NCBI GenBank assembly: GCA_002440975.1
Contig: DJWN01000064.1
Location: forward strand, 1-64,000
Direction: 5' to 3'
Source of the DNA: Bacteroidales bacterium UBA6229
Lineage (GTDB): Bacteria > Bacteroidota > Bacteroidia > Bacteroidales > F082
Length of the DNA: 64,000 nucleotides
Below, piece after piece: positions 32,464 to 41,367 of the stretch (its first letter is position 1; every line of letters begins with the position of its first letter). A program made the translations under genes and the position numbers. The notes below the pieces were generated by a model that ran no database searches, was not told where the DNA came from, and was given only the letters and a program-made list of their open reading frames with translations.

Positions 32464-35124
32464 ATGGTAAATAAAAATTTCGCTGTGCCAAAAAACCGAT
32501 TCACCTTTTTAAAACTGATCATAATTGCTTTCGTTTTTTTAGGTTTAGGTGCCTGTTCTACTAAAAAAAACACCTGGACAAGACGTGTTTATCATAACAT
32601 CACCAGCAAATACAATGTTTATTGGAATGGCAACGAAAGCTTAAAAGATGGCCTAAAAACACTCAACGAACAGACAAAAGATGATTATCTGCGTGTGTTA
32701 AGAGTTTATAACTATGGCACAAAAAATAATGCCCAGCGCATCTATCAACCCATGGACAGAGCCATTCAGAAAGGCTCAATTGGTGTTCAGCGTCACTCGA
32801 TGAAATTTGGCAACAAAGAATATGTTCGGTGGATCGACGACAGCTACCTGATGATGGGTAAGGCTCATTTTTATAAACAGGATTACATCAGTGCCCGGCG
32901 TACTTTTGATTTCGTTTCGAGTCAGTATAGCAATAACGACATCAAATTCACAGCCGATCTTTGGTTGGCAAAAACATATATTCAACTGGAGCAGTACGAA
33001 AAAGCCGAGCCCATGTTGCGAGCATTGGATGCTGCCTGGCGCGACCGCGAAATGCCTGCCGAGGTTCGGCGAAACCTTGAGTTAGTTTGGGCCGACTATT
33101 ACATTGATCGCGAAAATTATGATGAAGCGGTAATTCACCTGAAAAGAGGCATCTTCAACAGCAACGACAAACAGCTCAAAACCAGAGCCATGTTTATACT
33201 GGGGCAGATTTACGAACGACAAGGCGACCTGGCTGCTGCAACAGAACAATTTAAAACTGTAATCAAACGCAATCCTGACTATACGCTGGCATTTGAAGCC
33301 AGGATCAATCTGGCCAAAGCCTTTGATGCCAATCAGGGCGACAGCAAACAGATCATCAAAATCCTGAATAAAATGTTGCGGGATGAAAAAAATGAAGAAT
33401 ATCAAGATCGCATCTATTATGCACTGGCCGAAATAGCCCTGAAAGAAAACCGGCACGAAGACGCCATCGAGCTGTTACAAAAATCTGTGGCTGTGAGTAC
33501 TGTCAACAAAAGCCAGCAAGCTACCTCGGCACTATTGGTGGCAGGATTGCTCTTCGACAGGCTGAAATATGTTCCGGCACAAGCTTATTACGACACGGCA
33601 GTAAGTGCACTTCCGTTGGATTATCCCGGCTACGACAGCATCAACAACCGGGCAGGCGTATTACAGGAACTGGTTGAAAATTTGGTGATAGTACAAACAC
33701 AGGACAGCCTCTTGCGACTGGCAACCATGGATTCTGTGTTGCGCAACAAGATAATCGATGGTATTATTGCGGATTATATCGAAGAAGAAAAACGACTCAA
33801 GGAAGAAGAACGTTTGGAAGAACAAATGGCCTTGTTGCCAGGTACACGCGAACCGCAAAATACTCTGGAACAATCCACTGAATGGTATTTCTACAACCCT
33901 AACACCCTGAGCTTTGGATATACAGAATTTCTTAGAAAATGGGGCCGCCGCAAACTGGAAGATAACTGGCGCATCAGCGACAAACAAAGTATTAGTTTTG
34001 ATGACGGAGGAATGGAAATAACTGCAGACAGCGAAACCGCCATTGCCGACAGCGCAGCAGCCAGCCTCACACCACGCGATCGCACCTATTACCTTGCAGA
34101 ATTGCCCCTTACTGAAGAACAACAGGCAAACGCGAATAATAACATTGCAGAAGCACTTAATAACTTGGGTTTCATCTATATGGAGAGCTTAAACGACATC
34201 CCTGAAGCCATCAACGCCTATACTTCACTGAATACCAGATATCCTGAAAATGAATACCGTCTGCCTTCGCTTTACGCACTCTATAAGCTTCACAAAGAAA
34301 AACAAGAGGCTGAAGCGGCTGAAAACTACAAGCTAACCATCATCCAGGATTACCCTGATTCGGACTATGCGCAGGTATTACTCGATCCGGATTATTTTGT
34401 GAAAAAAGCTACTGCTCAAGGCGAATCAGCTGCCTTTTACGAAAGAACCTACGATGCCTACAAAGCCGGACAATACTTCAGGGTTGTGATGAATGCTGAT
34501 CGGGCTGCGCAATTGTACCCCAACGACACTACACTTTTGCCGCGCTTTGCCTTTTTACGTGCCGTTGCCTCAGGCAGGCTCGAAGTAGTCGATACGATGG
34601 CTGTGGCTTTGGATAAACTTATCAAAACCTATCCGCAAAGTAGTGTAACACCTCTGGCGCAGGATATTCTGAGAAATATTGGTAAAACCTACGAGCTTAG
34701 TGTGGAAGTTGAAATTCCGGAAGATGAAACAGTTGCTGTTGCAGCTCCGGAATCACCTTATATCGTTAACAAACAATCTCAATACATGGTAATGTTGGTG
34801 TGCAAAACAGCTAAAATTCGCATTGATCCGCTCAAAGTAAGGCTTTCTGATTTTAACCAGCGCGAATTCAGCATTCAAAGCCTAATGATAAAAAATCTGG
34901 TACTCGACAAAGACTATTCCCTGATAACTGTTGGAAATTTTACAAATCGTGATGCGGCTATTGACTATTTTGAGGTACTCACACAATCAGATTATGTGTT
35001 GGGAGGCATGAATAAAGCAGATTACAGCATTTATCCCATTTCACTTACAAATTATCCCATTTTTTACCGAAACAAAGACATCGATGAATATGCACGCTTT
35101 TGGAACTCAATAACTCCAAAATAG
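32464..35124 (+). CDS. PorW/SprE-type T9SS TPR lipoprotein
   Basis: An 886-residue lipoprotein (LGAC at about residue 31) built mostly of tetratricopeptide-like helices. The segment after the anchor, STKKNTWTRRVYHNITSKYNVYWNG, followed by QRHSMKF and WIDDSYLMMGKAHFYKQDY, is the conserved start of the PorW/SprE family, which joins the GldK/GldN ring to the outer-membrane translocon. The C-terminus (about 770-886) is a separate small domain. Length fits the family. It lies some 5 kb from gldK, on the other strand. Confidence 0.9.
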   Translation: MVNKNFAVPKNRFTFLKLIIIAFVFLGLGACSTKKNTWTRRVYHNITSKYNVYWNGNESLKDGLKTLNEQTKDDYLRVLRVYNYGTKNNAQRIYQPMDRAIQKGSIGVQRHSMKFGNKEYVRWIDDSYLMMGKAHFYKQDYISARRTFDFVSSQYSNNDIKFTADLWLAKTYIQLEQYEKAEPMLRALDAAWRDREMPAEVRRNLELVWADYYIDRENYDEAVIHLKRGIFNSNDKQLKTRAMFILGQIYERQGDLAAATEQFKTVIKRNPDYTLAFEARINLAKAFDANQGDSKQIIKILNKMLRDEKNEEYQDRIYYALAEIALKENRHEDAIELLQKSVAVSTVNKSQQATSALLVAGLLFDRLKYVPAQAYYDTAVSALPLDYPGYDSINNRAGVLQELVENLVIVQTQDSLLRLATMDSVLRNKIIDGIIADYIEEEKRLKEEERLEEQMALLPGTREPQNTLEQSTEWYFYNPNTLSFGYTEFLRKWGRRKLEDNWRISDKQSISFDDGGMEITADSETAIADSAAASLTPRDRTYYLAELPLTEEQQANANNNIAEALNNLGFIYMESLNDIPEAINAYTSLNTRYPENEYRLPSLYALYKLHKEKQEAEAAENYKLTIIQDYPDSDYAQVLLDPDYFVKKATAQGESAAFYERTYDAYKAGQYFRVVMNADRAAQLYPNDTTLLPRFAFLRAVASGRLEVVDTMAVALDKLIKTYPQSSVTPLAQDILRNIGKTYELSVEVEIPEDETVAVAAPESPYIVNKQSQYMVMLVCKTAKIRIDPLKVRLSDFNQREFSIQSLMIKNLVLDKDYSLITVGNFTNRDAAIDYFEVLTQSDYVLGGMNKADYSIYPISLTNYPIFYRNKDIDEYARFWNSITPK

Positions 35125-35151
35125 ATCAGCAATTCAATCGGGTAAAAAAAC

Positions 35152-35159
35152 TACTTTTG
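35152..35159 (+). promoter_or_regulatory. -7 box for the bactofilin operon
   Basis: TACTTTTG, perfect, 23 bases before the ATG at 35183. Confidence 0.55.
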
Positions 35160-35182
35160 TATTCAAAAAAATACAAAGATTG

Positions 35183-35554
35183 ATGAAGCATCCTAAATCC
35201 GGACACGATTCAACAACCCGCAACCTGATTGGTAACGAAGCGATTATAAAAGGCGATATTCAGTCGTCTGGCGATATTCGAATTGACGGAACAGTAATTG
35301 GAACGTTACGCTCCAATGGCAAGATAGTAATCGGCCAGAGTGGAAATGTATCAGGCGAACTGGAATGTAAACAAGCCGATATCTCGGGTAAGGTGAAAGC
35401 AAATTTAAAGGTAGAAGAACTAACCGTACTGAAAGCCACAGCCATATTCGAAGGTGAGTTAACTACCCAAAAATTATCTATTGAGGTTGGAGCACAGTTC
35501 AGCGGAAAATGCGAAATGAAGCAGACCGCACCTGATGAAAAAAAACAAAAATAA
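35183..35554 (+). CDS. Bactofilin
   Basis: A 123-residue cytoskeletal protein of the bactofilin (DUF583) family. The central part is a beta-helix of repeating short strands (IIKGDIQSSGDIRIDGTVIG and onward, ISGKVKANLKVEELT). Bactofilins polymerise without nucleotide and often help shape the cell or locate peptidoglycan enzymes; the M23 peptidase gene nearby fits this but proves nothing. Start chosen at the ATG. It overlaps the next gene by 20 bases. Confidence 0.93.
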   Translation: MKHPKSGHDSTTRNLIGNEAIIKGDIQSSGDIRIDGTVIGTLRSNGKIVIGQSGNVSGELECKQADISGKVKANLKVEELTVLKATAIFEGELTTQKLSIEVGAQFSGKCEMKQTAPDEKKQK

Positions 35555-35753
35555 ACCTGGTGATTATCTGAATGCTTATGCCCGTTATTCCTCACTGGCC
35601 TTTCAGATGCTGTTCATCATTTTGGCTGGCGTTTTTGGTGGCCTGAAACTTGATGAAGGGTTACAATGGCGTTTCCCTGTTTTTACTGTAGTAGTATCGT
35701 TATTAGCCGTGGCGTTGGCTATCTATTTTGCCATAAAAGATTTTTTGAAATAA
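35535..35753 (+). CDS. AtpZ/AtpI-like small membrane protein
   Basis: 72 residues with two membrane helices (AFQMLFIILAGVFGGLKLDE, FTVVVSLLAVALAIYFAIKDF). The YSSLAFQM/GLKLDE pattern matches the AtpZ/AtpI family, which assists ATP synthase c-ring or Mg2+ handling. Normally followed by atpB; here no ATP synthase gene follows. Confidence 0.82.
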   Translation: MKKNKNKPGDYLNAYARYSSLAFQMLFIILAGVFGGLKLDEGLQWRFPVFTVVVSLLAVALAIYFAIKDFLK

Positions 35754-35766
35754 AAAGTTCCGTTTT

Positions 35767-36144
35767 ATGAACAACGATTTCCGTATTTTTTTGATCAGGA
35801 ACCTGCTTGCTGCCGGTTTTGCGGCTATAATCAGCTTTTTGGTTTTCAATCAGCTACCCGATAGATACACCAGCCAGGCCTGGCCTTATCTTCTGATCTT
35901 TTTCACCCTGGGCAATTTGGGGTTGTTTATGCTTTATCAACGGGCCAAAGAAAAAAAACTGAGCAGCTTCGCTAATTTTTTTATGGTGGCAACTTTCCTT
36001 AAACTACTTGTCTATCTGGCCATTATTACCGTTTATCTGCTTTACAATCGTGATGAAGCTGTTCCTTTTTTACTTAGCTTTTTCATTTACTATATTATCT
36101 TTACTGCATTAGAAGTAAATGCCGTTACAAAAAAATCAAATTGA
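35767..36144 (+). CDS. Small four-helix membrane protein (AtpI-like position)
   Basis: 125 residues with four hydrophobic helices. In Bacteroidota a protein of this shape commonly lies between the AtpZ-like gene and atpB. Sequence similarity to a named family is weak to my eye; I call it a conserved membrane protein in an ATP-synthase-like context. It begins 13 bases after the preceding gene. Confidence 0.6.
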   Translation: MNNDFRIFLIRNLLAAGFAAIISFLVFNQLPDRYTSQAWPYLLIFFTLGNLGLFMLYQRAKEKKLSSFANFFMVATFLKLLVYLAIITVYLLYNRDEAVPFLLSFFIYYIIFTALEVNAVTKKSN

Positions 36145-36164
36145 TGTTTTAGGCCGGATCAACC

Positions 36165-37166
36165 ATGACAAAACATTTACCCGTTGCAATTGTGATCTTT
36201 AGTTTGATTGTATTTGCTACACCAATTTTTGCACAGCCAGACACTGCTTACATCAAAGATAACAAGGATATTCTAACCGTTCGGATATATGGCATGTACG
36301 AATCAATAAACCTCGAAATAAGCCCGGTAAGTAATAGCACGGAATTAATATACCGACCAAACAGCCCGCAACATATTGGCCTAGCGGGTTTTTACAAATG
36401 GTTCGGGCTTGGATTGACAATACAAACGCCCATCCCGGCAAACGACAAAGACATTTATGGCACTTCTTCCTCCGTTGATTTGCGAGTAAACACTTATGGC
36501 TCATGGATTAATGCCGAACTGGCCTATGCCAACTACAAAGGTTTTTATCTGGAAAACAGTCCTCAGATTGTTGAAAACTTCAAAAGTGGTGATCCATATC
36601 TGCAACGCCCCGATCTGGATATCAGCAGCATAAGTGGAATATTTTATCTCGTTCCCAATCATCACAGACATTCATTCAGAGCAGCTTACATCCAAAATGA
36701 ATACCAGCGAAAAAGTGCAGGTTCTTTATTAATTGCTCCGGCTTTTCAAATAAACCGCTTGCAGGCGCAAAGCAGCCTGATACCAGACGAATATGCCAAT
36801 CAATACGAGATTTACGAAGAAGACAAATTGGTTAGAGGCAGGTTTAATTTTGTGGGAATTTTTGCCGGTTATTCCTATTCTCTGGTATTTCTAAAACGGT
36901 TTTATGTAAATCTGGCATTGTTGCCGGGAGCATTTTTACAGTATTACGACTATCATACCGAAACAGAGCACTACAACCGAAACAAAGCCTATTTTTTATG
37001 GACATCCCGTTTTGCTGCCGGCTACAACGGTAAAAAATGGTTTGCAGGAATGGGTGGAGTAAGTGGTTTTAACAATCCTGTATTGCCCTTAAACACTTCG
37101 GCTTATGCACTTGGCGTTGAACAATTTAGATTCTGGATTGGAACCCGCATCAACATCAAAAAATAG
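36165..37166 (+). CDS. DUF4421-type secreted beta protein
   Basis: A 333-residue exported protein with a signal peptide (to about TPIFAQ). The stretch IYRPNSPQHIGLAGFYKWFGLGLTI is typical of DUF4421, a Bacteroidota family of predicted outer-membrane barrels; the rest is strand-rich and ends in RFWIGTRINIKK. Function unknown. It occupies the place where atpB would be expected after the two AtpI-like genes. Confidence 0.75.
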   Translation: MTKHLPVAIVIFSLIVFATPIFAQPDTAYIKDNKDILTVRIYGMYESINLEISPVSNSTELIYRPNSPQHIGLAGFYKWFGLGLTIQTPIPANDKDIYGTSSSVDLRVNTYGSWINAELAYANYKGFYLENSPQIVENFKSGDPYLQRPDLDISSISGIFYLVPNHHRHSFRAAYIQNEYQRKSAGSLLIAPAFQINRLQAQSSLIPDEYANQYEIYEEDKLVRGRFNFVGIFAGYSYSLVFLKRFYVNLALLPGAFLQYYDYHTETEHYNRNKAYFLWTSRFAAGYNGKKWFAGMGGVSGFNNPVLPLNTSAYALGVEQFRFWIGTRINIKK

Positions 37167-37243
37167 CCAGAAATCAGATTTCATAATTTTTTAAAAAAAG
37201 TTTATTCCTGATAGCAAATCAAATGCTTTTCCACATAAAAGCG

Positions 37244-37251
37244 TACTTTTG
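37244..37251 (+). promoter_or_regulatory. -7 box for the pterin operon
   Basis: TACTTTTG, perfect, 29 bases before the ATG at 37281. Confidence 0.55.
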
Positions 37252-37280
37252 TGGCCTGATAATACTAATTGCCGGATTCT

Positions 37281-37694
37281 ATGATCTTCATCACCCGAAG
37301 AGAACGTTTTAATGCAGCCCATCGTTTATTCAGAGCAGACTTTAGTGATGAAAAAAATGCTGAAGTCTTTGGTAAATGCTCCAACCCAAACTGGCATGGC
37401 CACAATTACGAACTCTTCGTCACGATAAAAGGTGAGGTAAATCCCGAAACCGGTTTTTTAATAAATCTGAAACTGCTTAGCAAAATCATTCGGGAAAAGG
37501 TTACCGATCAGATCGATCACAAAAACATCAACCTGGAAGTGCTTTTCATGCAAGGTAAGTTTGCTTCAACCGAGATGCTGGCGATGGCAATCTGGGATCA
37601 GCTCGAAGCCAGTATCAATACCCTTGGTGCTGCCTTGCACTGCATAAAATTGTACGAATCCGAAAATAATTATGTGGAATATTATGGCCATTAA
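37281..37694 (+). CDS. 6-pyruvoyl-tetrahydropterin synthase family protein (PTPS type)
   Basis: 137 residues of the PTPS/QueD fold. Zinc histidines lie in FNAAHRLF and in HGH of GKCSNPNWHGHNYEL. The spacing Cys-x5-HGH is that of true PTPS (biopterin branch); QueD (queuosine) has Cys-x3-HGH. So the likely product is 6-pyruvoyl-tetrahydropterin from the dihydroneopterin triphosphate made by the next gene, folE, 27 bases downstream. A pterin cofactor for an aromatic amino acid hydroxylase or a related enzyme is inference. The start at the ATG was preferred to a TTG 12 bases earlier. Confidence 0.85.
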   Translation: MIFITRRERFNAAHRLFRADFSDEKNAEVFGKCSNPNWHGHNYELFVTIKGEVNPETGFLINLKLLSKIIREKVTDQIDHKNINLEVLFMQGKFASTEMLAMAIWDQLEASINTLGAALHCIKLYESENNYVEYYGH

Positions 37695-37721
37695 ACATTC
37701 CTGGATCAAAGTGAAATCATC

Positions 37722-38342
37722 ATGAAAGAAGCACCTAAAGCATTACTTGGCTACGAAAAAATTGAAAAATTTGCACCTAAAAAACTTGCACAACTCGAGA
37801 AACACTACAGAGCCATCCTCGAATTGATTGGCGAAAACCCTGAAAGAGAAGGCCTACAGAATACACCTCGCAGAGTAGCCAAATCCATACAGTTTCTTAC
37901 CCAGGGTTATGATCACGATCCGCGTGAAATACTGCTCTCGGCTAAGTTTAAGGAAGATTACCGCGAAATGGTGATCGTAAAAGACATCGAGATTTTTTCG
38001 CTCTGCGAGCATCATATGATACCATTCATTGGTAAGGCACATGTAGGTTACATTCCCAATGGCTATATCACCGGATTAAGCAAAATTGCCCGTGTGGTTG
38101 AGGCTTATTCGCGCAGGCTTCAGGTGCAGGAACGGCTTACCACACAAATCAAGGAAGCCATTCAGGAAGCCCTTAATCCGCTTGGCGTTGCGGTGGTGAT
38201 AGAGGCACGGCATTTGTGCATGTCGATGCGCGGCATTCAAAAGCAAAGCTCAGTTACCACTACTTCTGATTTCACAGGAGCTTTTCAAAAAGCCGAAACC
38301 AGATCAGAGTTTATCAGCTTGATCGGTTCAAAACTTCACTAA
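37722..38342 (+). CDS. folE: GTP cyclohydrolase I
   Basis: 206 residues. Converts GTP to 7,8-dihydroneopterin triphosphate, the first step of folate and biopterin synthesis. Zinc-site SLCEHHMIPFIGKAHVGYIP and the C-terminal ARHLCMSMRGIQKQSS with its second zinc Cys are typical of type I. Paired with the PTPS-type gene in one operon. Confidence 0.96.
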   Translation: MKEAPKALLGYEKIEKFAPKKLAQLEKHYRAILELIGENPEREGLQNTPRRVAKSIQFLTQGYDHDPREILLSAKFKEDYREMVIVKDIEIFSLCEHHMIPFIGKAHVGYIPNGYITGLSKIARVVEAYSRRLQVQERLTTQIKEAIQEALNPLGVAVVIEARHLCMSMRGIQKQSSVTTTSDFTGAFQKAETRSEFISLIGSKLH

Positions 38343-38372
38343 AGTTTAACTTTATCAATTGTAATAAATACT

Positions 38373-39098
38373 ATGAATCAACTAAATCCTTCATTCACTT
38401 CAGAAACTGCCTTTAAGTCGCAGGCAGTGGCAAAAACATTTCTGGCCAATGTATTCAGCTGGATGTTTTTGGCTTTGGCAATAACTGCTCTGGTAGCCTA
38501 TATTTTTGCCGGTAACGAATCATTTCTTCAGTTTATGTACAATACCGAAACCGGAAGTATAACCCTCGGTGGGTGGATAATAATGTTGGCTCCGTTAGGC
38601 ATGGTTTTTTGGATGTCGATGGGTTTCGCCAGGATGAGTGCACAATCGCTTTCACTGATCTTTTTGCTTTATTCGATACTGATGGGCCTGAGCCTTAGCT
38701 TTATATTTTTGGCCTTTACAGGAGCATCCATTGCCAAAACATTTGTGATAACCAGTGGCATGTATGGGGCGATGGCCTTTGTTGGTTACACAACCAAAAC
38801 AGACCTCAGCCGCTTTGGCTCGCTTATGATGATGGGACTAATTGGCATTATCCTTGCCACTGTTGTAAACTTTTTTCTCAAAAGTCCTGCAATGGATTAT
38901 ATCATTAGTTTTATTGGCGTGCTGGTATTTACAGGGCTTACAGCTTACGATGTACAAAAGCTGAAACGCATAGGTACCTCAGCCACAGAACAAGGTGACA
39001 CCCTGCGAAAAGTTACGATAATGGGTGCCTTGACACTTTATCTCGATTTTATCAATTTATTCTTATTTTTGCTGCGCTTTTTTGGTAATCGCAGATAA
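38373..39098 (+). CDS. Bax inhibitor-1/YccA family membrane protein
   Basis: 241 residues with seven hydrophobic helices and the BI-1 marks FLANVFSWMFLALAITALVA near the start, GMYGAMAFVGYTTKTDLSRFG in the middle and FTGLTAYDVQKLK near the end. The bacterial proteins are inner-membrane channels or modulators of membrane-protein quality control with Ca2+ or H+ leak activity proposed for some. Exact role unknown. Confidence 0.92.
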   Translation: MNQLNPSFTSETAFKSQAVAKTFLANVFSWMFLALAITALVAYIFAGNESFLQFMYNTETGSITLGGWIIMLAPLGMVFWMSMGFARMSAQSLSLIFLLYSILMGLSLSFIFLAFTGASIAKTFVITSGMYGAMAFVGYTTKTDLSRFGSLMMMGLIGIILATVVNFFLKSPAMDYIISFIGVLVFTGLTAYDVQKLKRIGTSATEQGDTLRKVTIMGALTLYLDFINLFLFLLRFFGNRR

Positions 39099-39232
39099 TG
39101 CATATTTTCCATAAAAACACATAAATCTCTTAATAACAATACTTTAAATAAGTTTTTGATTTCGATCAGAAAATTAAAGACAAAAGAGGGTATCACATTA
39201 TCACCCAATAAGAGACAAATCAAAATTTAAAC

Positions 39233-40114
39233 ATGAAAGCTTACGTATTTCCCGGACAGGGAGCACAATTTGTGGGTATGGGAAAAGATTTGTTCGACAA
39301 ATCAGCCCGGGCTAAGGAGCTCTTTCAAAAAGCTAACAGCATCTTAAAATTTAAGATCACCGACTTGATGTTTGAGGGAACAGACGAAGACCTCAGGCAA
39401 ACCAAAGTAACCCAGCCGGCTATCTTTTTACATTCTGTAATTCTGGCACTCACCATGGAAGACTTTAAACCGGATATGGTGGCAGGTCATTCACTGGGCG
39501 AATTTTCGGCTTTGGTTGCCAACAAAACATTGCTTTTCGAAGACGGATTGAAGCTGGTTTTCAAAAGGGCTCTGGCCATGCAAAAAGCCTGCGAAACCGA
39601 GCCCGGCACTATGGCTGCCATCCTGGGGTTGGAAGATAAAGCCGTTGAAAACATTTGTGCAGGCATCAAACAGGAAATCGTTGTGCCGGCCAACTACAAC
39701 AGCCCTGGTCAGCTTGTGATTTCAGGTTCGCAAAAAGGCATCGAAATTGCGTGTGAAAAATTACTTGAAGCCGGTGCTAAAAGAGCCTTACCACTCAAAG
39801 TGGGTGGCGCATTCCACAGTCCTTTAATGGAACCCGCCCGTGTGGAACTGGCAGAAGCCATTGCCGCAACAAAATTTAGCAGAGGCATTTGTCCGATTTA
39901 CCAAAATGTTACCGGACAATCTGTTAACGATCCGGAAATCATCAAAACTAACCTTATTGCACAACTTACTGCTCCTGTAAGATGGACGCATATCATGAAC
40001 AATATGATTGCCAACGGAGCCAAAACGATTATCGAAGTTGGTCCCGGAACTGTTTTGCAGGGGCTGTTTAAAAAAGTTGACCGCAATATTATTACTATGA
40101 GTGCAGCTATTTAA
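39233..40114 (+). CDS. fabD: Malonyl-CoA:ACP transacylase
   Basis: 293 residues. Moves malonyl from CoA to acyl-carrier protein for fatty acid synthesis. The N-terminal FPGQGAQFVGMGKDL, nucleophile GHSLGEFSA (Ser87) and catalytic His in GAFHSPLM are present; length is normal for FabD. Stands alone, with a hairpin terminator after it. Confidence 0.95.
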   Translation: MKAYVFPGQGAQFVGMGKDLFDKSARAKELFQKANSILKFKITDLMFEGTDEDLRQTKVTQPAIFLHSVILALTMEDFKPDMVAGHSLGEFSALVANKTLLFEDGLKLVFKRALAMQKACETEPGTMAAILGLEDKAVENICAGIKQEIVVPANYNSPGQLVISGSQKGIEIACEKLLEAGAKRALPLKVGGAFHSPLMEPARVELAEAIAATKFSRGICPIYQNVTGQSVNDPEIIKTNLIAQLTAPVRWTHIMNNMIANGAKTIIEVGPGTVLQGLFKKVDRNIITMSAAI

Positions 40115-40140
40115 TACTTCCATTTAGAAAAAATCACTGC

Positions 40141-40171
40141 AAACCATTCGACAAATCATGTCGGATGGTTT
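40141..40171 (+). terminator. Hairpin terminator after fabD
   Basis: A 13-base-pair stem (40141-40153 with 40159-40171, one G-T pair) and a 5-base loop, followed by a T-rich segment. Confidence 0.7.
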
Positions 40172-40290
40172 GATTTATTAATAATGAGCCCTACTTTCCT
40201 GATCATCGTTGGTCGTTCATCACTAAAAACGATAATAGCCCAAAACAAGAAATATTAATCACATTTCAGGCTTCAAGCATCAAAAAAACA

Positions 40291-40298
40291 TACATTTG
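40291..40298 (+). promoter_or_regulatory. -7 box right before the CDF gene
   Basis: TACATTTG, perfect. It ends 6 bases before the GTG at 40305, so the transcript would be leaderless or start a few bases before the codon; a GTG at 40314 is the alternative. Confidence 0.5.
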
Positions 40299-40304
40299 TA
40301 AATT

Positions 40305-41252
40305 GTGGAAAACGTGACCAAATCCCGAGAAAAGAGTATCATCAGGGCATCCTGGATAGCCATTGTGTCCAATGCTCTGTTGTCGGTGCTCAAAATTATC
40401 GCCGGTTTTTTATCGGGAAGCATGGCACTGGTTGCGGATGGGATTGATTCTGCCGGCGACATTTTAGGATCGGTGATTACACTCATCACTGCCCGTATCA
40501 TTTCGCGCCCGCCAAATATTAAACATCCTTTTGGATACGACAAAGCTGACACCATTGCCTCCACCTTGCTGGCCTTCCTGATTTTTTTTGCAGGAGCACA
40601 ACTTGCCATAGCTACTTTTGAGCGTATTACAAGCGGAGAACAAGGCGTATTGCCTGCACCTATAGCTGTTATTGTGGTGATCATTTCTATAATTGGAAAG
40701 CAGCTTTTAGCTCATTATCTGCGCAAAACCGGTAAAAAAATAGACAGCCCGATGCTTTTGGCCAATGCCAAAAATATGCAAAATGATGTACTGATCTCCT
40801 TGGCTGTTCTGGTAGGATTGGTGATTACGCATGTTTTTGATTATCCGCTTCTTGATGTTATCACAGCTTTCGTGGTAAGTTTCTGGATCATGGTTGTAGC
40901 CATAAAAATCATCATCCGCTCAAGCCGCGAGTTGATGGACGGATTGGACGATCCGGGTATTTACAACACCATTACAATGGCTGTTGGAACCATTGATGGA
41001 GCTCATAACCCTCATCGCATTCGGGCACGTAAAATGGCACATTACTATATGATTGCACTCGACATTGAAATTGATGGTCGTAAAAGCCTGAACGAAGCCC
41101 ACGAAATTGCACACCGGGTAGAGGATGAGATTAAAAAACAAATAAAAAATGTTTACGATATCCTTATCCATGTAGAACCACTTGGCGACGATCGTTCCAA
41201 TGAAGTCTTTGGCGTTTCGCCACACGACCTGCTGAAAAACTCACCTGAATAA
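40305..41252 (+). CDS. Cation diffusion facilitator (CDF) transporter
   Basis: A 315-residue inner-membrane exporter of divalent metals (Zn2+, Fe2+, Mn2+ or Co2+). Membrane helices carry the metal-site pattern ALVADGIDSAGD (HxxxD of ZnT is replaced by DxxxD-like spacing, seen in Mn/Fe-type and some other branches), the DPxx loop as HPFGYDKAD, and DVLISLAVLVG with the second-site aspartate. The C-terminal ferredoxin-like domain ends with HVEPLGD. Substrate is undecided. Confidence 0.9.
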   Translation: MENVTKSREKSIIRASWIAIVSNALLSVLKIIAGFLSGSMALVADGIDSAGDILGSVITLITARIISRPPNIKHPFGYDKADTIASTLLAFLIFFAGAQLAIATFERITSGEQGVLPAPIAVIVVIISIIGKQLLAHYLRKTGKKIDSPMLLANAKNMQNDVLISLAVLVGLVITHVFDYPLLDVITAFVVSFWIMVVAIKIIIRSSRELMDGLDDPGIYNTITMAVGTIDGAHNPHRIRARKMAHYYMIALDIEIDGRKSLNEAHEIAHRVEDEIKKQIKNVYDILIHVEPLGDDRSNEVFGVSPHDLLKNSPE

Positions 41253-41317
41253 TTTCGAGCAGACATTTATATCTTTCCCATTCGTGTTATTTTAGTTAAG
41301 AGAATGTTCTCATTTTA

Positions 41318-41325
41318 TATCTTTG
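41318..41325 (+). promoter_or_regulatory. -7 box for purL
   Basis: TATCTTTG, perfect, 42 bases before the ATG at 41368. Confidence 0.55.
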
Positions 41326-41367
41326 CAGCAGTTTTTTGGTTGCAAATTTTCTGCTAAACACATCCCC

